Below, in pieces: positions 17,442 to 24,895 of a stretch of 64,000 bases of DNA; the first letter of the stretch is position 1; every line of letters begins with the position of its first letter. The DNA comes from Micromonospora sp. NBC_00389. GTDB lineage: Bacteria; Actinomycetota; Actinomycetes; Mycobacteriales; Micromonosporaceae. The position numbers and the translations under genes are program-made. Below the pieces are notes generated by a model. The model had not been told where the DNA came from and made no database searches. It saw only the letters and a program-made list of their open reading frames with translations. The DNA lies in contig NZ_CP107947.1 of NCBI RefSeq assembly GCF_036059255.1, positions 434,001 to 498,000 of the forward strand, written 5' to 3'.

Positions 17442-18056
17442 TCAGCCAGCGCGCCGCTGGCGGGGAATCAGGGCAAGCGCCCCGGTGGAATCGCCCTCGG
17501 CCGGCTCGGCGGTGGGCTGGCCCTCGGCCGGCTCACCGGCTGACGCCGCCCCGGCCGGCCGGTCCCGGATCACCACCTCGCCGTCGGGCCAGTGACCCGG
17601 GGGCAGCTCGCCGAACGGCCGCTGCCCCGGGGGCAGTTGCGCGGCGGCGGCGCGGGGCAGGGTGAACCGCTCGGCGGCGGCCGGGCCGGCCGCGACCGAC
17701 TCGCGCAGCATCCAGCGCACCTCGTCGGCCGTCCAGCCCAGCGCTGGCCGGGCGGCGATCTCCCGGACCAGCCGCCGCCCGGCCCGGGTGTCGTCGTCGT
17801 AGAAGCGCATGCACCAGTGGTGCGTCCACATGCCGAGCGCCCGCAGGCCCGCATCGTCCAGGGAGCGGGCCAGCCGGCCGCAGGCGGTGTCGGCGAAGGC
17901 CGGCTCTGCGTCGGCCGCCCGGTCCCGCTCGATCGCGCCGACCGCGGCCGGCGCCACGGCCCGCATCCGGCGGTAGAAGGACTGCACCACCGCACGGGGC
18001 AGCGGCGGGAACGTGTCCCGTGTCGATGCCGCCGCCCGACCCGCCACGCTCGCCAT
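17442..18056 (-). CDS. Hypothetical protein, actinobacterial
   Basis: A 204-residue soluble protein of unknown family. Residues 1-150 look globular and helical (VVQSFYRRMRAVAP, LRALGMWTHHWCMRFYDDD, WTADEVRWMLRESV). Residues 155-204 are a low-complexity tail with repeated GEPAEG/AEPAEG units. It diverges from the sigma-factor gene with about 140 bases between starts, so a regulatory link is possible but unproven. Confidence 0.6.
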   Translation of the reverse strand: MASVAGRAAASTRDTFPPLPRAVVQSFYRRMRAVAPAAVGAIERDRAADAEPAFADTACGRLARSLDDAGLRALGMWTHHWCMRFYDDDTRAGRRLVREIAARPALGWTADEVRWMLRESVAAGPAAAERFTLPRAAAAQLPPGQRPFGELPPGHWPDGEVVIRDRPAGAASAGEPAEGQPTAEPAEGDSTGALALIPRQRRAG

Positions 18057-18194
18057 CGCCGCACCCCTTCTTGAGTTGGTGGCCGGACGTTACCCGCCGC
18101 GACCGACACTTTCGGGCGGAAAATTCGCCCTCGAACGTGGATAGCGATGATGACCTGGGGCGTCTGTAGAGGTGACAACAAAAAGGGGTGGTGG

Positions 18195-18704
18195 GTGGAC
18201 GAGGACGAGCGAGCCCGGTTGGCCGAGTTCGTCGCCAGCCGGACTCCGGCGCTGATGCGGGTCGCGTACCTGCTGACTGGGAACCGCAGCGCCGCCGAGG
18301 ACCTGTTCCAGTCGGCGTTGGCGCGGACCATCCCCAAGTGGGGAAGCATCCGGCACGCCGACCCGGAGGGGTATCTGCGCGTGGTGATGTACCGCGAGCA
18401 GGTCAGTTGGTGGCGGCGACTGCGCCGGTGGCGGGAGACGCCGCTCAACCCGGCGGACGAACCGGTCGGCGCCGACCCGAGCGGCGGGTCAGACGTGCGG
18501 TTGGCGATGCGCGCTGCGCTGCGCCACCTGCCACCGGCGCAGCGCGCGGTGGTGGTCCTGCGCTACTACGAGGACCTGCCCGAGGCCCGGGTGGCCGAGC
18601 TGCTGGGCTGCTCGGTGGGCACGGTCCGCAGCCGTACCCACCGGGCGGTCAGCCGGCTGCGCGAACTCCTGCCGGAGGTCGAATTGCTGGAGGTACGGCG
18701 ATGA
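18195..18704 (+). CDS. ECF sigma factor, SigE-family type
   Basis: A 169-residue sigma-70-family ECF factor. Region 2 covers FVASRTPALMRVAYLLTGNRSAAEDLFQSALAR and region 4 covers LRHLPPAQRAVVVLRYYEDLPEARVAELLGCSVGTVRSRTHRA. GTG 18195 is chosen because AAGGGG sits six bases upstream; an ATG at 18147 would add 16 residues without a ribosome site. The stop overlaps the next gene (ATGA), pairing it with a membrane partner. Confidence 0.88.
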   Translation: MDEDERARLAEFVASRTPALMRVAYLLTGNRSAAEDLFQSALARTIPKWGSIRHADPEGYLRVVMYREQVSWWRRLRRWRETPLNPADEPVGADPSGGSDVRLAMRAALRHLPPAQRAVVVLRYYEDLPEARVAELLGCSVGTVRSRTHRAVSRLRELLPEVELLEVRR

Positions 18705-19198
18705 CCGACCGCTTCGAAATCCTCATCCGCTCCACCCTCACCGACCTGGCCGAGGAGGCACCGATCGTGCATGACCAGTTGAGCCGAGCGGAACGGCGGG
18801 TGCGCAACCGACGCCGGGCCACGGTGACGATGGGCGCGGTGGGCACGCTCGCGGCCATCCTGATCGCCACCCCGATCGCCCTCGCGGCGACCGGCTCCGA
18901 CCAACCCCGTCCGGCCGCGCCCAGCCCCTCGGGCCTGCCCGGCGCACCCAGCCCGTCCGGGCCGATCGTCGTACCCAGCCCGTCCGCGCCGCCCGGCGCA
19001 CCCAGCCCGACCGGGCCGATCGTCGTACCCAGCCCGTCCGGCCCGCCCGGCGTGCCGGGTAAGCCGGGCCCGGCACGGCCGTCGGCCACGCCGACCCCGC
19101 TCGGCCCGCCCGGCGTGCCGGCTAAGCCGAGCCCGGCACGGCCGTCGGCCACGCCGACCCCGCTCGGCACGCCCGGGGTGCCCAGCCCGGCGAGTTGA
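18701..19198 (+). CDS. Proline-rich membrane protein coupled to the sigma factor
   Basis: A 165-residue protein. Residues 1-42 are cytoplasmic and charged (MTDRFEILIRSTLTDLAEEAP, then RAERRVRNRRRA). One transmembrane helix follows at about residues 44-65. The remaining ~100 residues are an external Pro/Ser/Gly tail built of two 18-residue repeats (18944-19051) and two 21-residue repeats (19052-19177). Gene order suggests an anti-sigma partner, but no HxxxCxxC zinc anti-sigma motif is present, so that role is inferred. Confidence 0.72.
   Translation: MTDRFEILIRSTLTDLAEEAPIVHDQLSRAERRVRNRRRATVTMGAVGTLAAILIATPIALAATGSDQPRPAAPSPSGLPGAPSPSGPIVVPSPSAPPGAPSPTGPIVVPSPSGPPGVPGKPGPARPSATPTPLGPPGVPAKPSPARPSATPTPLGTPGVPSPAS
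18944..19177 (+). repeat. Tandem coding repeats in the proline-rich tail
   Basis: Two 54-bp units (APSPSGPIVVPSPSAPPG type) are followed by two 63-bp units (VPGKPGPARPSATPTPLGPP type). The copies differ by only a few bases, which points to recent duplication or slippage. Confidence 0.7.
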
Positions 19199-19266
19199 TC
19201 AGATCCGGGCGGACCGGGCGGTTCTCCCGCCCGGTCCGACCGGCCGGCCCGTCCTTGGTGAGCCCG

Positions 19267-19416
19267 TCACTCCAGCTCCTTGAGCTGCCGGATGAGGAGC
19301 CGGTCGGAGATCCCGGTCACCATCGCCCGGCACTCCCCGCACCGGCATGCGCTGCGCATCCCGTCGAAAAGGGTGCCGTTTGCCAAGGTCGGTACGGCCG
19401 CCCACTCTTGGGGCAT
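19267..19416 (-). CDS. Small CxCxxC protein (49 residues)
   Basis: A 49-residue frame on the minus strand: ATG 19416 to TGA 19267, with an in-frame TGA seven codons or fewer upstream that fixes the start. It begins MPQEWAAVPTLANGTLFDGM and continues RSACRCGECRAMVTG and a C-terminal helix (SDRLLIRQLKELE). The three cysteines in CRCGEC could hold a metal. Composition is protein-like and the frame occupies an otherwise empty gap, but no ribosome site is obvious. Confidence 0.42.
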   Translation of the reverse strand: MPQEWAAVPTLANGTLFDGMRSACRCGECRAMVTGISDRLLIRQLKELE

Positions 19417-19461
19417 GACCGATCACGGACACCTGACGGCGCGTGAGCTGCGAAGGCAGCG

Positions 19462-20868
19462 ATGAGTCCCGCCCTGGCCCGGGTGCCCGGTCCGCTCACC
19501 GGCCAGCTCGTCACCCCCGGCGATCGCCGGTATGCGCAGCTGCGCTCGACGTACACCACGCCGGCCTCGCCGGCCGGCGTCCTGCTGCCGAAGAACGTCG
19601 CGCAGGTGGTCGCCGCGATCCGCTACGCGCGGGAGCAGCGGCTGCCGATCGCCGTCCGCAGCGGCGGGCACGGTCTCGCCGGCACCTCCTCCAACAACGG
19701 TGGCCTGGTCATCGACCTGTCCATGCTCAACCGGGTGCAGGTGCTCGACGAGCGGTCCGGGCTGGTCCGCGTCGAGGCTGGCGCCCGCTGGGCGAACGTC
19801 GCGACGGCGCTGGCCCGGTACGGCCTGGTGATCAGCTCAGGTGACCACGGCAACGTCGGCGTGGGCGGCCTGACCACCGGGGGTGGCGTCGGCTGGCTGG
19901 TCCGCTCGTACGGCCTCACCATCGACCGCGTCCGCGCGGTGGAGGTGGTGCTCGCGGACGGGACGCTGGTGCGCGCGGACGCGGAGCACGAGCCGGAGCT
20001 GTTCTGGCTGGTCCGGGGTGCCGGCGCGGGAGCGGGGATCGTGGTGGCGTTCGAGATCGAGGCCACCGAGCAGCGCAACGTCGGGGTGGCGCAACTGGTC
20101 GTCGAGGCGCACCCCGACGGCCGCACCGTTCGGGAGTGGGCGGGCTACCTGGCGCAGGCCCCACGGGAGTTGTCGGCAGCCGCCGTGCTGTTCGCGGAGG
20201 GACGGTCGGCCCTCATGTCGATCACCGCCGTGGTCGCCGCCGAGAGCCTGCGCCGGGCCCGACCCGTGGTGGAGCCGCTGCTGGCCATCGGGAAGCTGCT
20301 CGAACACCGGACCGACCTGCTGCCCTACCCGTCCCTGGTGCCGACCGCACACCTGAATCCGAACGTCGGGCAGCAGCGGGGCACGACCACCAACGGCCTG
20401 TTCACCGAGCTGGACGACGCCGGTTCTCGGGCCCTGATGCGGGCGGTGACCGGTCCCGGGCGGGCGGTCATCCAGCTCCGCTCGGTGGGCGGGGCGGTCA
20501 ACGACGTCGCCCCCGACGCGACCGCCTACCCGCACCGGCACCAGAACACCCTGGTCATCGCCTCGGTCTTCCCGCCGCAGGGCGGCGCGGCGTTGGACGC
20601 CGCCTGGCGGGGCGTCGCCGGTCGGGCCGACGGCGCGTACGTCAACTTCGAGAGCCGGCCGGACCCGGCCGCGTTCGCCCGGATCTACCCGGGTGAGACC
20701 GGGGCCCGGGTGCGGCGGCTCTGGCGACGGTACGACCCGGACGGCGTGTTCCGGTCGGCCCTGCTGACCGCCCGACCGGCCCGTTCCGGCCAGCCCGCGC
20801 GGTCCAGCCAGCCGGCACGGTCCGGTCAGCCCGCACGCTCCGGCCAACCCCACCGGCGCCGCCGCTGA
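19462..20868 (+). CDS. FAD-linked oxidase, BBE-like (PCMH-type)
   Basis: A 468-residue flavoprotein of the berberine-bridge-enzyme-like group. RSGGHGLAG near residue 72 carries the His that usually holds FAD covalently. GDHGNVGVGGLTTGGGVGWL replaces the usual Cys-containing loop, so only single covalent attachment is expected. The C-terminal BBE motif is AYVNFESRPDP and later RRLWRRYDPDGVF. These enzymes oxidise alcohols or sugars using O2; the substrate is unknown. The last 30 residues are four ARSGQP-type repeats. Confidence 0.87.
   Translation: MSPALARVPGPLTGQLVTPGDRRYAQLRSTYTTPASPAGVLLPKNVAQVVAAIRYAREQRLPIAVRSGGHGLAGTSSNNGGLVIDLSMLNRVQVLDERSGLVRVEAGARWANVATALARYGLVISSGDHGNVGVGGLTTGGGVGWLVRSYGLTIDRVRAVEVVLADGTLVRADAEHEPELFWLVRGAGAGAGIVVAFEIEATEQRNVGVAQLVVEAHPDGRTVREWAGYLAQAPRELSAAAVLFAEGRSALMSITAVVAAESLRRARPVVEPLLAIGKLLEHRTDLLPYPSLVPTAHLNPNVGQQRGTTTNGLFTELDDAGSRALMRAVTGPGRAVIQLRSVGGAVNDVAPDATAYPHRHQNTLVIASVFPPQGGAALDAAWRGVAGRADGAYVNFESRPDPAAFARIYPGETGARVRRLWRRYDPDGVFRSALLTARPARSGQPARSSQPARSGQPARSGQPHRRRR
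20779..20850 (+). repeat. Four 18-bp tandem repeats at the end of the BBE gene
   Basis: Four in-frame copies of an 18-bp unit encode ARSGQP, ARSSQP, ARSGQP and ARSGQP just after the conserved BBE end. This looks like a recently expanded basic tail. Confidence 0.7.
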
Positions 20869-20983
20869 CGGGCACCCGGCGGCGGTTGCCGCGGACGGCC
20901 GTCAAGCCGCCGACTGCCGGGCCGCACGCCCAGGTCCGATTCCCGCCAGCCGCGAGCCCGGCGAGCGGGGCATCATCGGTGGC

Positions 20984-22495
20984 GTGGAGATGGATTTCGA
21001 GCGGTGCTACCGAGCTGTGGACAGCCGTGACCAGCGGTTCGACGGCTGGTTCTACACGGGCGTGACGTCCACCGGGATCTACTGCCGGCCGTCCTGCCCG
21101 GCGACCACGCCCAAGCGACAGAACGTCCGGTTCTTCCCGTCCGCAGCCGCGGCACAGGGCGCCGGGCTGCGCGCCTGCCGCCGCTGCCGGCCGGACGCCG
21201 CACCCGGCTCGCCGCAGTGGGACATCCGCGCCGACGTGGTCGGGCGGGCGATGCGGCTGATCTCCGACGGGGTGGTCGACCGCGACGGCGTCCCCGGGCT
21301 GGCCGCCCGACTCGGCTACACCGAGCGGCACCTGCACCGGATGCTGCGGGCCGAGATGGGTGCCGGGCCGCTCGCGCTGGCCCGGGCCCAGCGGGCGCAG
21401 ACCGCCCGGATCCTGATCGAGACGACCGGCCTGGGGATGGCCGAGATCGCGTTCGCCGCCGGCTTCGGCAGCGTGCGGCAGTTCAACGACACGGTCCGCG
21501 AGGTGTACGGGATCGCCCCGTCCGAGCTGCGCACGGCCCGTGGCCGGCACCAGGCACCTCCCGGGGCGGGGACCATCACGCTCCGGCTGGCGTACCGCCC
21601 CCCGCTGCATGCCCAGGCGCTGCTGGACTTCCTGGCGGTGCGGGCGCTGCCCGGCGTGGACGAGGTCCGCGACGGGACGTACCACCGGGGGTTGCGGTTG
21701 CCGCACGGCACCGGCCAGGTGGCGCTGACCCCGGCGGCCGGGCACGTCGCGGCGACGCTGCGGCTGGCCGACCTGCGCGACCTGGCGCCGGCGGTGGCCC
21801 GCTGCCGCCGGCTGCTCGACCTGGACGCGGACCCGGCCGCCATCGACGCCACGCTCGCCGCCGACCCGGCGCTCGCCCCGGCGGTCGCCGCCGAACCGGG
21901 CATCCGGGTTCCCCGGGCGGTGGACGGCTTCGAGCTGGCGGTCCGCGCCATCATCGGCCAGCAGGTCTCAGTCACCTCAGCCCGCACCACTCTCATCCGC
22001 CTACTGGCCGCCCCCGGCTCCACCGAAGACCACGTCGATCATGAGGTTGACGGGCCGAACGGAGATCCAATCGCCGGTCAACCTCATGATCAACGCGTCG
22101 GGAACCAGCCTGGGCTGCTCCGGGGGTTTCCCAGCGCGGAGGACGTGCTCGGGAAGCCGGACACCGCGTTCGGGATGCCGGTCGGACGGCGGGAGACGAT
22201 CCGCGGGCTGGCGCGGGCGGTCATCGACGGGCACCTGGACCTGGCACCGGGCGGCGACCGGGAGGAGACGGTTCGGCGGCTGTTGGCGCTGCCCGGCATC
22301 GGCCCGTGGACCGCCGGCTATTTGGCCATGCGCGCCTTCGGCGACCCGGACGTCCTGCTCCCCACCGACCTGGCGGTCCGACGCGGCGCGGCCGCGCTCG
22401 GCCTGCCCGACGACCCGAAGACCCTCAGCACGTACGCCGACCGCTGGCGCCCCTGGCGGTCCTACGCCACGATCAGACTCTGGAGAGCGGCATGA
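20984..22495 (+). CDS. alkA: Ada-AlkA fusion: methyl-accepting regulator with DNA-3-methyladenine glycosylase
   Basis: A 503-residue repair protein. Residues 1-75 are the Ada N-terminal zinc domain (C34, C38, C65, C68; GIYCRPSCPA holds the acceptor cysteine). Residues 80-185 are an AraC-type helix-turn-helix (LAARLGYTERHLHRML, IAFAAGFGSVRQFND). The rest is AlkA with the helix-hairpin-helix LPGIGPWTAGYLAMRAFG and catalytic Asp in LLPTDLAVRRG. Residues about 350-371 are an insertion encoded by a palindrome (22033-22095) between LIRLLAA and the GLLRGFPSAEDV segment. It overlaps the alkyltransferase gene (ATGA). Confidence 0.92.
   Translation: MEMDFERCYRAVDSRDQRFDGWFYTGVTSTGIYCRPSCPATTPKRQNVRFFPSAAAAQGAGLRACRRCRPDAAPGSPQWDIRADVVGRAMRLISDGVVDRDGVPGLAARLGYTERHLHRMLRAEMGAGPLALARAQRAQTARILIETTGLGMAEIAFAAGFGSVRQFNDTVREVYGIAPSELRTARGRHQAPPGAGTITLRLAYRPPLHAQALLDFLAVRALPGVDEVRDGTYHRGLRLPHGTGQVALTPAAGHVAATLRLADLRDLAPAVARCRRLLDLDADPAAIDATLAADPALAPAVAAEPGIRVPRAVDGFELAVRAIIGQQVSVTSARTTLIRLLAAPGSTEDHVDHEVDGPNGDPIAGQPHDQRVGNQPGLLRGFPSAEDVLGKPDTAFGMPVGRRETIRGLARAVIDGHLDLAPGGDREETVRRLLALPGIGPWTAGYLAMRAFGDPDVLLPTDLAVRRGAAALGLPDDPKTLSTYADRWRPWRSYATIRLWRAA
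22033..22095. repeat. GATCA-core palindrome inside alkA
   Basis: Arms cgtcgatcatgaggttgac (22033-22051) and gtcaacctcatgatcaacg (22077-22095) pair at 18 of 19 positions around a 25-base loop. The element lies within the AlkA coding region and keeps the frame open, adding about 20 residues. Confidence 0.75.
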
Positions 22496-23001
22496 GCATC
22501 GACAGCACCGTCCTGAGCACCCCGACCGGCCCGCTGAGCATCCTCGCCGACACCGACGGCGAGGTCCTGGCGGCCGGCTTCACCCCGGAACCGGCGGCGC
22601 TGCTGCCCCTGGTCCACCCGACCCTACGGGCGCCGCTTCGGCAGCGGGCCGACCTCGGCCCCGTCAGCGCGGCCGTCCGGTCCTACCTGGACGGTGACCT
22701 CACCGCCATCGACACGGTGCCGGTGCGGCAGCGCACCGGCGGCGAGTTCATGGCGCACGCCTGGGAGGTGCTGCGCGAGGTCCCACCGGGGACCCCGGTC
22801 ACCTACACCAGGTACGCGGCGCTGGCTGGCCGACCGCCAGCGGTACGGGCCGCCGCGGCCGCCTGCGCCCGTAACGCGGCGGCGCTGTTCGTGCCCTGCC
22901 ACCGGGTGCTGCGTACCGACGGCACGCTCGGCGGCTACCGCTGGGGGCTGGACGTGAAGAAGTGGCTTCTCGGTCATGAGCGGCGGTTGACAACAAGCTG
23001 A
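22492..23001 (+). CDS. ogt: Methylated-DNA-protein cysteine methyltransferase
   Basis: A 169-residue O6-alkylguanine-DNA alkyltransferase that takes the alkyl group onto its own cysteine in a suicide reaction. The active site is PCHRV with Cys136. The helix-turn-helix EVPPGTPVTYTRYAALAG and the terminal GGYRWGLDVKKWLLGHE are standard. ATG 22492 overlaps the alkA stop, forming a two-gene alkylation-repair operon probably activated by the methylated Ada domain upstream. Confidence 0.94.
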   Translation: MSIDSTVLSTPTGPLSILADTDGEVLAAGFTPEPAALLPLVHPTLRAPLRQRADLGPVSAAVRSYLDGDLTAIDTVPVRQRTGGEFMAHAWEVLREVPPGTPVTYTRYAALAGRPPAVRAAAAACARNAAALFVPCHRVLRTDGTLGGYRWGLDVKKWLLGHERRLTTS

Positions 23002-23038
23002 CACAAGCATCGACGCCTATTGACGCTACCGTCGGGTA

Positions 23039-24895
23039 GTGCCTGCGGACAGCGTCGGCAGCCCGGCCGCCCGGGTCGCCGCGGGCCCTCACCCCGTGCA
23101 CAACCTCTGGCGGTTGCGCCGCTACCTGCGCCCGTACGCCACCGAGTTCGCCTGGCTGATGATCGCGGGGCTCGCCGGAACGGCGGCCGGGATCGTCGTG
23201 CCGCTGGTGGTGCAGCGGGTGGTGGATGGGCCGGTGGCCCAGCGCGAGCCCGCCGGCCTGCTCCAGCTCGGTGGCCTCGCGCTGCTGCTCGGCGTGGTCG
23301 AGGCGGTGCTGATCTTCATCCGTCGGTGGGTGCAGTCCTCCTCGGCCGTCGGCATGGAGGCGGCGCTGCGCGCCGACGTCTACGCCCACCTCCAGCGGCT
23401 GCCGACCAGCTTCCACGACCGCTGGCAGTCCGGTCAGCTGCTCTCCCGGATCACCAGCGACCTGTCGGTGATCCGCCGGTTCCTCTCCTTCGGCGTGTTC
23501 TTCCTGGTGCTCAACCTGACCACCTACCTCGTGGTGGTGCTGCTGCTGATCCGCCTGCACGTGGCGCTCGGGCTGCTGGTGGCGGCCAGCACCGTGCCGC
23601 TACTGCTGATCACCCGGCGCTTCGCGCGGCACTACCACAGCGCGTCCCGACGGATGCAGGACCAGCAGGGCGACGTGGCCACCCTGGTCGAGGAGACCGC
23701 GCAGGGCCTGCGCACCATGAAGGCGTACGGCCGGGGGCCCGAGCTGGTCGCCCGCTTCGCCGATGGGGCCCGGAGGCTGCACGACACCGGCGTACGCAAG
23801 GGCCGGTTGCTGGCCAACACCGCGGCGCTGCTCGACCTGGTGCCCAACCTGACCCTGGGCGTGGTGCTGGTCGCCGGGGCGGCCGCCGCCGCGAGGGGTG
23901 TGCTCACCATCGGCGAGGTGGTCGCGTTCGTCAGCCTCCAGTTGATGCTCATCTGGCCGGTGCAGACGCTCGGCTGGATCATCGCCAACGCTCAGGAGGC
24001 GGCCACCGCCGCCGACCGGATCCTGGAGGTGCTGGACACCCCACCGCAGATCGTCGACGCGCCCGGCGCGGTCGCGCTGCCCCGCGACGCGGTCCACGGC
24101 CGGCTCCGCTTCGAACGGGTCGCGTTCCAGTACCCGGGCACCAGCGAGCGGGTGCTACGCGAGATAGACCTGACCATCGAGCCGGGCGAGACCGTGGCGC
24201 TGGTCGGGGCCACCGGCTGTGGCAAGAGCACACTGCTCTCCCTGGTGCCCCGACTGCACGAGGTGACTGACGGTCGGATCACCCTGGACGGGCACGACCT
24301 GCGGGAGCTGCGGCTGGACTCGCTGCGCCGACTGGTCGGGGTGGCGTTCGAGGAGCCCACGCTCTTCTCCATGTCGGTCCGGGAGAACCTGACCCTGGGG
24401 CACCCGGACGCCGGTGACGACGAGGTCCGCGCGGCCCTCGCGCTCGCCCAGGCCGATTTCGCGTACGACCTGCCGTGGGGTCTGGCCACCCGGGTCGGCG
24501 AGCAGGGGTTGTCGCTCTCCGGCGGGCAGCGGCAGCGGCTGGCGCTGGCCCGGGCGGTGCTCGGCCGGCCGGCGTTGCTGGTGCTGGACGACCCGCTGTC
24601 CGCCCTCGACGTACACACCGAGGCGCTGATCGAGGCAGCGCTGCGGCGGGTGCTCCGGGACAGCACCGCGCTGCTGGTGGTGCACCGACCGTCGACCATC
24701 GCGCTGGCCGACCGGGTCGCCCTGCTCGACGGCGGGCGGATCGCCGCGATCGGCCGGCACTCCGAGCTGTTGGCCACCGTGCCGGCCTACCGGGCGCTGC
24801 TCGCCGCCGAGCCGCCAGCCGGGCGGCCACCACCTGCCGGGCCGGACACGTCCGCGTCGTCCACCTCGGACGGATGGGGGCTGGTGCGCTCATGA
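23039..24895 (+). CDS. ABC exporter half-transporter A (degenerate Walker B)
   Basis: A 618-residue ABC exporter with six N-terminal transmembrane helices (about residues 30-310) and one nucleotide-binding domain. Walker A is GATGCGKST (about residue 390), the signature is the canonical LSGGQRQR, and Walker B reads LLVLDDPLSALD, with Asp in place of the catalytic Glu. It is coupled by an ATGA overlap to a second half-transporter with the opposite defect, the layout of heterodimeric exporters. Start is GTG 23039, with only a few bases of likely leader. Confidence 0.9.
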   Translation: MPADSVGSPAARVAAGPHPVHNLWRLRRYLRPYATEFAWLMIAGLAGTAAGIVVPLVVQRVVDGPVAQREPAGLLQLGGLALLLGVVEAVLIFIRRWVQSSSAVGMEAALRADVYAHLQRLPTSFHDRWQSGQLLSRITSDLSVIRRFLSFGVFFLVLNLTTYLVVVLLLIRLHVALGLLVAASTVPLLLITRRFARHYHSASRRMQDQQGDVATLVEETAQGLRTMKAYGRGPELVARFADGARRLHDTGVRKGRLLANTAALLDLVPNLTLGVVLVAGAAAAARGVLTIGEVVAFVSLQLMLIWPVQTLGWIIANAQEAATAADRILEVLDTPPQIVDAPGAVALPRDAVHGRLRFERVAFQYPGTSERVLREIDLTIEPGETVALVGATGCGKSTLLSLVPRLHEVTDGRITLDGHDLRELRLDSLRRLVGVAFEEPTLFSMSVRENLTLGHPDAGDDEVRAALALAQADFAYDLPWGLATRVGEQGLSLSGGQRQRLALARAVLGRPALLVLDDPLSALDVHTEALIEAALRRVLRDSTALLVVHRPSTIALADRVALLDGGRIAAIGRHSELLATVPAYRALLAAEPPAGRPPPAGPDTSASSTSDGWGLVRS

